Assembly: GCA_028694115.1 (NCBI GenBank)
Contig: JAQUUB010000049.1
Coordinates: 1 to 31,699, forward strand
DNA length: 31,699 nucleotides
Source: Lachnospiraceae bacterium
GTDB taxonomy: Bacteria; Bacillota_A; Clostridia; Lachnospirales; Lachnospiraceae
Direction of reading: 5' to 3'
Shown: positions 16,664 to 22,426 of the stretch, piece after piece
How the letters are laid out: the number at the start of each line of letters is the position of its first letter
Position numbering within the stretch: position 1 is the first letter of the stretch
Translations under genes and position numbers: made by a program
Notes under the pieces: model-generated
Seen by the model: the letters and a program-made list of their open reading frames with translations, nothing else
Told to the model about the DNA's origin: nothing
Databases searched by the model: none

Positions 16664-16853
16664 GCATGCTTTAGTCATGCAAATTTATGCGGTACAAATA
16701 ATTAATGAGAAGAAGACGCTTGCGGCTTCTTCCTGTGTGAGATTTAGTAATTCTTAGGAGCAGTATTTTTGCTCCTTAGAATTAGTTCTCACACTGTGAA
16801 ACTTAGATATACTTAGCATGGTTCTTTCATGCGTTAGTATATCTTTTCACACT
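16664..16853. repeat. Modular palindromic repeat element, copy 1
   Basis: This non-coding gap (16615-16932) is filled by a chain of stem-loops. GCATG/CATGC at 16664-16680 is first. The 16-mer TACAAATAATTAATGA at 16693-16708 leads into GAAGAAG-CGC/GCG-CTTCTTC at 16709-16732. Next is a long module 16735-16794, GTGTGAGA ... TCTCACAC, whose inner arms AATTCT-AGGAGCA / TGCTCCT-AGAATT have one mismatch. A second module spans 16796-16850, GTGAAA ... TTTCAC with inner arms AGATATACT / AGTATATCT and GCATG / CATGC. The GAAGAAG hairpin and last module recur almost identically at 31506-31590. No protein is encoded. Confidence 0.85.
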
Positions 16854-16932
16854 ACCTTCGCAAATAGTATACAATAATATAGATATGTGGTCAATCAATC
16901 TTTGTTTCATCTAATATTTTATAATTTCATCT

Positions 16933-17736
16933 TTATTTCAGCTCTGAAATCGGACAGATTCGGTATCCCATTTCTTCCCATTTCGTAAGTAATTCATCTA
17001 AGATTTCTGCATTTGTTTTTGACGTACTATGTAACAGTACAATCGCACCAGGATGAATCCTGCCAAGTAGTTTTTCAAATGCTTCTTCCCTTGTTGGCTG
17101 GTCATTTTCATACCAGTCCACATAGGCTAGGCTCCAAAAAATACTTTTATATCCCATTTCCTTTGCCATCTCTAAATTGTTTTTGCTGAATTTTCCTTGT
17201 GGTGGACGGTAATACTTATCCATTTCCTTTCCTGTTATTTCTTTATATTTCTTATCAAGATCGCATACTTCCTTTTCAAAGTCTGCTTGTTCTGTCATGG
17301 CTGCCATATCCGGATGATGATACGTGTGATTTCCTACGTTATGTCCCTCTGCTACGATTCGTTTTACTAAGTCAGGACTTGTTTCCATATAATTTCCAAC
17401 TAAAAAGAAGGTTGCCTTTACATGATGTTTTTTTAATGCATCTAAAATTGCTGGAGTATTTCCATTTTCAAATCCAGCATCAAATGTCAGGTAAATGATC
17501 TTTTCTTCTGTATTTCCAATATAATAGGCATTGTATTTCTTTAATTCTTCCGCACTCACATAACCTGTTGGCTTTTCCCCTTCATCCCCAAATCCAAGAC
17601 CCCAGTTCTGACAGGTGGAAGCTTTCACCATTTTGTTGTTCACAGAAGATTTAATAAATCCAACTCCTGTCCCACACAGATACATAAGAACAATTAACAA
17701 AGCAACTGCAATGGTTTTTTTAGTTTTTTGATTCAT
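16933..17736 (-). CDS. pdaA: Polysaccharide deacetylase, PdaA-like (delta-lactam de-N-acetylase)
   Basis: A 267-residue exported enzyme with one N-terminal membrane/signal segment (about 9-28) and a NodB-type deacetylase domain from about residue 78. Motif 1 is TFDAGFENG, motif 2 GNHTYHHPD (metal-binding histidines), motif 3 YYRPPQGKFS, and a late motif is IVLLHST. The region before the domain (NWGLGFGDEGEKPTG) matches PdaA-type proteins, which remove the N-acetyl group from muramic acid during formation of spore-cortex muramic delta-lactam. AAGGA precedes the ATG by about 7 nt. It is monocistronic. If the PdaA assignment is right, the organism probably sporulates or descends from a sporulator. 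Confidence 0.88.
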   Translation of the reverse strand: MNQKTKKTIAVALLIVLMYLCGTGVGFIKSSVNNKMVKASTCQNWGLGFGDEGEKPTGYVSAEELKKYNAYYIGNTEEKIIYLTFDAGFENGNTPAILDALKKHHVKATFFLVGNYMETSPDLVKRIVAEGHNVGNHTYHHPDMAAMTEQADFEKEVCDLDKKYKEITGKEMDKYYRPPQGKFSKNNLEMAKEMGYKSIFWSLAYVDWYENDQPTREEAFEKLLGRIHPGAIVLLHSTSKTNAEILDELLTKWEEMGYRICPISELK

Positions 17737-17814
17737 AAATTTCCTTCATTTCTATTCTTGTTTTCAGTATATTGATAGACAAACATTATTTATGACGGAA
17801 AATAAAATTAAGAC

Positions 17815-17843
17815 TTGAAATAAGAAATATTTCTATGTATAAT
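17815..17843 (+). promoter_or_regulatory. Promoter of tRNA-Thr
   Basis: TTGAAA (17815-17820) and a perfect TATAAT (17838-17843) are 17 nt apart, and the -10 ends 21 nt before the mature tRNA 5' end. This is a strong sigma-A type promoter, as expected for a stable RNA. Confidence 0.85.
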
Positions 17844-17864
17844 AGCAAAGTACTGATTTTTTTT

Positions 17865-17937
17865 GCTGAAATAGCTCAGTTGGTAGAGCACTTCACTCGT
17901 AATGAAGGGGTCGTCGGTTCAAATCCGATTTTCAGCT
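17865..17937 (+). tRNA. tRNA-Thr (anticodon CGT)
   Basis: A complete cloverleaf of 73 nt. The acceptor stem is GCTGAAA / TTTCAGC, the D arm GCTC-AGTTGGTA-GAGC, the anticodon arm CTTCA-CTCGTAA-TGAAG with anticodon CGT reading ACG (threonine), the variable loop GGGTC, and the T arm GTCGG-TTCAAAT-CCGAT. The discriminator base is T and CCA is not encoded. It stands alone with its own promoter. Confidence 0.96.
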
Positions 17938-17954
17938 TATAGAATTTATAATCT

Positions 17955-17999
17955 TTTTGGGATTCCGATGTATTTAAAAAATACATCGGAATCCCAAAA
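17955..17999. repeat. Perfect 21-bp inverted repeat downstream of tRNA-Thr
   Basis: Positions 17955-17975 and 17979-17999 are exact reverse complements around a 3-nt AAA loop. The core is GGGATTCCGATGTATTT. The stem ends in T on its 5' side and A on its 3' side, the opposite of a standard terminator (A before, T after), on both strands. It lies between the tRNA and the convergent oxidoreductase gene, so it may still stop transcripts as a hairpin or be a small mobile-repeat relic. Confidence 0.85.
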
Positions 18000-18039
18000 T
18001 TATGTTTTCTAGAATTATATTCCTTTTACTTTGGGTATC

Positions 18040-19023
18040 TTATCTCCCATTTACTTCTTCTGGATACTTAAGTCCCCAACTCTCTCGAATCTCAGTCATA
18101 ATATCCATAACATCTTTTGTATAATTTAGGTGTATCATATTCTTATCTCCAGCTACAGCCAGTTCCATATCCATTACTTCATATTGAAGTGCATTTTCTG
18201 TATCCCCAGTCTTTATCGTTTCTTTGTGTCCATCTTCTGTATAGGTAATCGTCGCTTCTTGTCCACGGGGATATTCATATATCTCAATATATCCTTTGTC
18301 GAATGCAATCGTCCCACGTTTCGGCTGTCTTGCATGAAGTGATAGAATCACGGTTGCCATTTCCTGTTCATCATTTTTCAACAAAATACTAGCCTGTTCA
18401 TCCACACCTGTCTCTGCAAATTTAACCTGAGATAAAATCTCATTAGGTTTTGATGTCATAAACCATCTTACAAACGAAAGTGCATAAACACCAACATCAA
18501 GCAAAGCCCCTCCCGCAAGATTTTTATTAAAGAATCGATTCGTCATATCATATTCTTTATAGCTACCAAAATTCATTTGAAGAAGACGTAATGCCCCAAG
18601 TTCTCCGGACTCAATCATTTCCTTCAAACGTTTATATAATGGCATATGATATATTGTCATAGCCTCTGCCAGTACAACATGGTTTTTTTCTGCCAGCTGA
18701 ATCGCTTCATTCAATTCTTCTGAATTTAAAGTAATTGATTTTTCGCATAAAACATGCTTTCCATGTGTTAGTGCCTTTCTCAAATAGGAAATATGTTTAT
18801 TATGAGGTGTTGCAATATAAATGATATCCACATTTGGATCTTCAAATACTTCATCCATATTATCATATACTTTGTCAATGCCATATTTATTTGCAAATGC
18901 GATGCCATTTTCTTTTGTCCTGTTTGCAACGGAATAAAGCGTTCTTCCTTGTACTTGCATTGCCTGAGCCAATTGATTGGCAATATCTCCACATCCTAAT
19001 GTTGCCCAATTATATTCTTTCAT
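18040..19023 (-). CDS. Gfo/Idh/MocA family NAD(P)-dependent oxidoreductase
   Basis: A 327-residue Rossmann-fold dehydrogenase. The dinucleotide loop is ATLGCGDIANQLAQAM near the N-terminus; the family motif for the cofactor/substrate interface is CEKSITLN (EK-P-like, here EKS, residues about 95-100). GGALLDVGVYAL carries the conserved D-x-G-x-Y context. Members oxidise or reduce sugars, inositols or related diols; the exact substrate cannot be read from sequence. The start at 19023 is fixed by AGGAG 8-9 nt upstream and by the glycine loop at the N-terminus; the frame extends to 19098 without support. It is transcribed alone towards tRNA-Thr. Confidence 0.9.
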   Translation of the reverse strand: MKEYNWATLGCGDIANQLAQAMQVQGRTLYSVANRTKENGIAFANKYGIDKVYDNMDEVFEDPNVDIIYIATPHNKHISYLRKALTHGKHVLCEKSITLNSEELNEAIQLAEKNHVVLAEAMTIYHMPLYKRLKEMIESGELGALRLLQMNFGSYKEYDMTNRFFNKNLAGGALLDVGVYALSFVRWFMTSKPNEILSQVKFAETGVDEQASILLKNDEQEMATVILSLHARQPKRGTIAFDKGYIEIYEYPRGQEATITYTEDGHKETIKTGDTENALQYEVMDMELAVAGDKNMIHLNYTKDVMDIMTEIRESWGLKYPEEVNGR

Positions 19024-19155
19024 TTTGGTTTCTCCTATTTTTTGAATTGCTTTTTTAACAATTATCTGTTGTAATCTCTCTTTTAATACTAATGACATTA
19101 TATGATATTTACTTATAAATATAAAGGGATTGTGTGATATTTAGCAATAACCGTA

Positions 19156-19306
19156 CTACTTATTCAAAGGTCTAAAATGCCTTATCTTTTCAAGCAACAG
19201 TTCAGGTTTCCCATCAAACCAGAATTTCATACTTGTCCAGATACTTTTTTACTGGTGTCATACCCTCATCCGTTCTGCACCTGGTAGAAACAACGACCAC
19301 TTCCAT
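19156..19306 (-). pseudogene. Frameshifted gene remnant (possibly HAD-like hydrolase)
   Basis: On the minus strand from ATG 19304-19306 one frame reads MEVVVVSTRCRTDEG then MTPVKKYLDKYEILV and stops. A different frame then reads FWFDGKPELLLEKIRHF followed by RPLNK and a TAG at 19156-19158. Joining them across a frameshift near 19222-19235 gives one sensible 49-50-residue tail. The STRC-x-EG-x5-YL spacing recalls HAD-type hydrolases, but this family call is a guess. Nothing upstream in frame is recognisable, so only a 3' end survives. The rest of the 19024-19444 gap holds a short CATGC/GCATG hairpin (19304-19317) and the terminator at 19381-19423. Confidence 0.35.
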
Positions 19307-19380
19307 GCTTTAGCATGCACTCATCTTTCTATTACATTGTGGCAATTTCCCTTTAAATTATTCCATATTGAGACACATAT

Positions 19381-19423
19381 AAAGAAGCCAAAAGCGTAGT
19401 GTCACTATGCTCTTGGCTTCTTT
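19381..19423 (-). terminator. Bidirectional terminator after the MutS2-like gene
   Basis: AAAGAAGCCAA (19381-19391) pairs with TTGGCTTCTTT (19413-19423), and the stem continues inward as GCGTAGT / ACTATGC to a 3-nt loop with one mismatch. It lies 22 nt past the MutS2-like stop and ends in T-rich sequence on both strands. It is the strongest terminator in the right half of the window. Confidence 0.88.
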
Positions 19424-19444
19424 TATATAATATTTCGTTTTTCA

Positions 19445-21361
19445 TTATTCTTCCAGATAGATTTCTAGCCCTTCGTTATGATGCTTTCCCATCTGGTGTC
19501 TTGCTTTTCTGTTTTCAACACTATCAAAAAGAATAGAGAAATCATAATCCTCTGGATATAATTCCTGTGCTGCCACTTTAAGCTTACATCGTTTATGATT
19601 TACGAGTTGCTTCTCCTTTTTGATTTGTACAAGCACTTCCCCATGGTGATTGGCTTTCATTACAACAATTCCGATTACAGCTTCTGGCATGACTAGTACG
19701 CTGTCACCTCTTTGAAAATCATCTCCATGAATGGCTTCTTTTTTAACGATTTCTTTTCGTTTTATTTTTGGAGATGCTATTCTTTGTATTCCCTGGTCCT
19801 TTTCATTTAAATGGAGCTCCTCAATTAATGTTTCTGCATTTTCTCCATAGGCGCTTGTAGCAGCAAATCGAAGCATCTCGTTGGGCAGCCCTAACCGCTT
19901 GGCAATATAGAGTGCACAGCTCTCCCCTGATTTTCCTATTTCCAGTTGATATAATGGTTTTAGGCTGTCTCTATCAAAAGCCATCCTGGCATTCTGTATT
20001 TCAGGAAAGGAATTTGCATATTCTTTTACTTCTGGGTAATGCGTTGTTACAAGAAATAGAGCACCGCTTTTCCGTAATTGTTCTAAAATTGCAAGAGCGA
20101 TTCCCATTCCTTCTGCCGGATCTGTTCCTGAACCCAATTCATCAAGTACCACAAGACTATCCTTTGTGACCCTTTGTAAAATTGAAAGTATATTTTTAAT
20201 ATGAGAGGAAAAGGTCGATAGATTATCTGTGATGTTCTGACCATCTCCAATATCACAGAGCACCTGGTTATTCATTGCAATATTTGCTTTTTTCGCTGGA
20301 ATATGGAGGCCTGCGCATGCCATAATTGATAAGAGTGCTACGGTCTTGATTGCAACCGTTTTACCTCCCGTATTAGGACCAGTAATTACAATTCCTCTTG
20401 TAAAATTCCCAATCTCAAAATTGAGTGGAACACACTCTTCGCATTTTAATAGTGGATGCTTTGCTTCAAAAAGAGTAATTTGATGCTCCATATTAATTTG
20501 AGGCTCTATTGCCTTCATAGCACAGCTCATTTTCGCTTTTGCAAACATAAAGTCAAGCTGAATGATGACACGCATATTCTCTTTCATTTCTATCTCAAAA
20601 CCAGACAATTGATTAAGGAGAGTATAGAGAATGCAACGCTCCTCCGCGTCCTCCTCAAATCTTAATTGTTCATATTCCTCATATAATTTTGAAACAGAAG
20701 CTGGTTCGATAAAAACGGTTGCACCTGATGAAGATTCATCCAGTACTTTCCCCTCAATTTTTGACTTGTATTGCTTTTTAATCGGAATACAGACTCTTCC
20801 ATTCCGATTTACGACAAAGGAATCTGCGAGATATTCCTTATTGGCACGCAATGTATTTTCTGCCTTCATTCGAATTTTCTCATCTAGTTCTTGTAGTGAT
20901 CTTCGAATATCCTTTAAATGATTTGTTGCATAATCATCGATTTGACCGCCACGTATCGAACGCTCGATCTCAGAGTAAAGGTCCTCTGGAAACACAAGAT
21001 TCTCGCAGTAAAAGCTTATACCAATCTGTTTTTCTTTCCCTTGTACGAGATAAGATTTCAACCGTTTTACCGCTACCAGAAAAAAACCTATTTCTTCGAA
21101 TTGTTCTGGTAATAAAAGCTCACCTCTTACGGAACATTCCACATATTCTTCGATGTGTTCCATCATTGGAAGTGGCGGTGTTCCGATCTCTTCTAGTAAC
21201 TGTTTTGCCTGTGTCGTATCTCTTAAATTCTTTGTTAACTCTGTTTCTGATAAGAACGGCTCTAATTGCTCAATCCGTTCTTTTGCCTGCATGGTATTGG
21301 CATATTCTTTTAATTGTTCTAATATTTCATAAAATCCTACGATTTCAAATGTTTGATTCAT
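19445..21361 (-). CDS. MutS2-like DNA-binding ATPase lacking the Smr domain
   Basis: A 638-residue MutS-superfamily protein. The core domain contains NRNGRVCIPIKKQYKS and DESSSGATVFIEP (about 185-220), typical of MutS2 rather than mismatch-repair MutS. Walker A is GPNTGGKT (328-335) and Walker B with the D-loop is LDELGSGTDPAEG (406-418). Full MutS2 is near 780-790 residues and ends in a Smr nuclease domain. Here the last 120 residues hold a KOW-like segment (GDSVLVMPEAVIGIVV) but no Smr motif, and the protein ends EGLEIYLEE. GAGG precedes the ATG. It could act on branched DNA or collided ribosomes without cutting, or recruit a nuclease. A second, complete MutS2 may exist elsewhere in the genome. 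Confidence 0.87.
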   Translation of the reverse strand: MNQTFEIVGFYEILEQLKEYANTMQAKERIEQLEPFLSETELTKNLRDTTQAKQLLEEIGTPPLPMMEHIEEYVECSVRGELLLPEQFEEIGFFLVAVKRLKSYLVQGKEKQIGISFYCENLVFPEDLYSEIERSIRGGQIDDYATNHLKDIRRSLQELDEKIRMKAENTLRANKEYLADSFVVNRNGRVCIPIKKQYKSKIEGKVLDESSSGATVFIEPASVSKLYEEYEQLRFEEDAEERCILYTLLNQLSGFEIEMKENMRVIIQLDFMFAKAKMSCAMKAIEPQINMEHQITLFEAKHPLLKCEECVPLNFEIGNFTRGIVITGPNTGGKTVAIKTVALLSIMACAGLHIPAKKANIAMNNQVLCDIGDGQNITDNLSTFSSHIKNILSILQRVTKDSLVVLDELGSGTDPAEGMGIALAILEQLRKSGALFLVTTHYPEVKEYANSFPEIQNARMAFDRDSLKPLYQLEIGKSGESCALYIAKRLGLPNEMLRFAATSAYGENAETLIEELHLNEKDQGIQRIASPKIKRKEIVKKEAIHGDDFQRGDSVLVMPEAVIGIVVMKANHHGEVLVQIKKEKQLVNHKRCKLKVAAQELYPEDYDFSILFDSVENRKARHQMGKHHNEGLEIYLEE

Positions 21362-21403
21362 TGTATCATCCTCATTATTTGCTTAGTTTCCAGTAACAAA
21401 TTA

Positions 21404-21496
21404 GGGAAATATGGGATCAGGGATTTTTGGTACACAAATAACAGCCTCTAAAGGCTTTCTTTTTTACCTGCTTGATTTAGTTATTTCCCATGATCC
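21404..21496. other. Structured intergenic region between mscS and the MutS2-like gene
   Basis: On the plus strand AGCCT-CTAA-AGGCT (21443-21456) runs into TTCTTTTTT, a small terminator-like hairpin antisense to the flanking genes. Around it, GGGAAATA (21404-21411) and GGATCA (21414-21419) are complementary to TATTTCCC (21482-21489) and TGATCC (21491-21496) in pseudoknot order. No known riboswitch was recognised. Confidence 0.35.
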
Positions 21497-21542
21497 TTAC
21501 AATTAACAAACAAATTCCTCGCTTTTTTTATTACATTCTACT

Positions 21543-22412
21543 TTAATTTTTAGAATTTTCTTTCTGATTTAGATTAACATCTAATTGTCTGAATGGAATT
21601 TTAATTCCATTTTTATCAAATTCTAACTTGATATTCTCCGTAATTCTCCATTTAGTAGGGTGATAAACGTCTGTCTTTACCCAGACTCTGATTCCTATAT
21701 TCACAGAGCTTTCCCCGAGTGAATCTACATAAACGACGATTTCCGATTTCTTATTCACTTCTTCATCTGATTCTATAATATTTCTAAGAATTTCCTTAGC
21801 CTTTAATAAGTCTGTATTATAAGAGATTCCAACAATTAAATCAAGCCTTCGATCCTTCATTTTTGTAGCATTGGTTAAAGAATTATTTGCAAGAGTTCCA
21901 TTTGGAATCACAATCACACGATTATCAATCGTATGAAGTGTCGTATAGAAAATCCTGATTTCTGTTACAATTCCTTCATTCTTATTGGTATCCTCAATAA
22001 TATAATCCCCCACTTTAAAGGGTTTCATCATAAGAATCAGAACTCCACCTGCAAAGTTTGCAAGGCTTCCCTGTAGGGCAAGACCAATCGTTAAGCCTAA
22101 TGATCCAATGACTGCAACAATGGATGTTGCATCAACCCCAAACCTCACCACAATTGTCATAATCAGAATTGCATATAGGACAATTTTCACACAGGAATCC
22201 ACAAATTGGATGGCTCCAATTTCTACCTTGGCTCTCTCCATGGATTTCCTGATAAATTTTCTAAGGATTTTAATTAACTGCAGTCCTACAAATAGCAGAA
22301 TCAGGGTAATCAACACTCTGACACCCAAATCTATTGCTTTCTCTGGTAGCTGTTTCATAAAGGTTTCAACCACCGAAGGATTTACGCTCTCAATTTTTTC
22401 TATATCTCCCAC
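21543..22412 (-). CDS. Small-conductance mechanosensitive channel (MscS family)
   Basis: A 289-residue membrane protein with three predicted helices (about 30-50, 70-90, 95-125). The pore-lining helix is seen as GLTIGLALQGSLANFAGGVLI, with the alternating small residues typical of MscS TM3. The beta domain begins FKVGDYI and the conserved IPNGTLANNSLTN motif follows. It gates open on membrane tension to release osmolytes during osmotic downshock. The start is a GTG at 22412; AGGAG is 11 nt upstream and the only nearby ATG is out of frame, so the N-terminus is slightly uncertain. It begins 15 nt behind glgB and is probably co-transcribed with it. Confidence 0.92.
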   Translation of the reverse strand: MGDIEKIESVNPSVVETFMKQLPEKAIDLGVRVLITLILLFVGLQLIKILRKFIRKSMERAKVEIGAIQFVDSCVKIVLYAILIMTIVVRFGVDATSIVAVIGSLGLTIGLALQGSLANFAGGVLILMMKPFKVGDYIIEDTNKNEGIVTEIRIFYTTLHTIDNRVIVIPNGTLANNSLTNATKMKDRRLDLIVGISYNTDLLKAKEILRNIIESDEEVNKKSEIVVYVDSLGESSVNIGIRVWVKTDVYHPTKWRITENIKLEFDKNGIKIPFRQLDVNLNQKENSKN

Positions 22413-22426
22413 GAATTCGCATACTC

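Noticed and set aside
16664..16853. CRISPR array
   Set aside because: The repeated units are nested palindromes of different sequence, not direct repeats with regular unique spacers, and no cas gene is present.
17955..17999. Ordinary terminator for tRNA-Thr
   Set aside because: No T tract follows the stem on either strand, so it was entered as an inverted repeat instead.
20851..21396. 181-codon open frame on the plus strand
   Set aside because: It is antisense to the MutS2-like gene, without motifs or a ribosome site.
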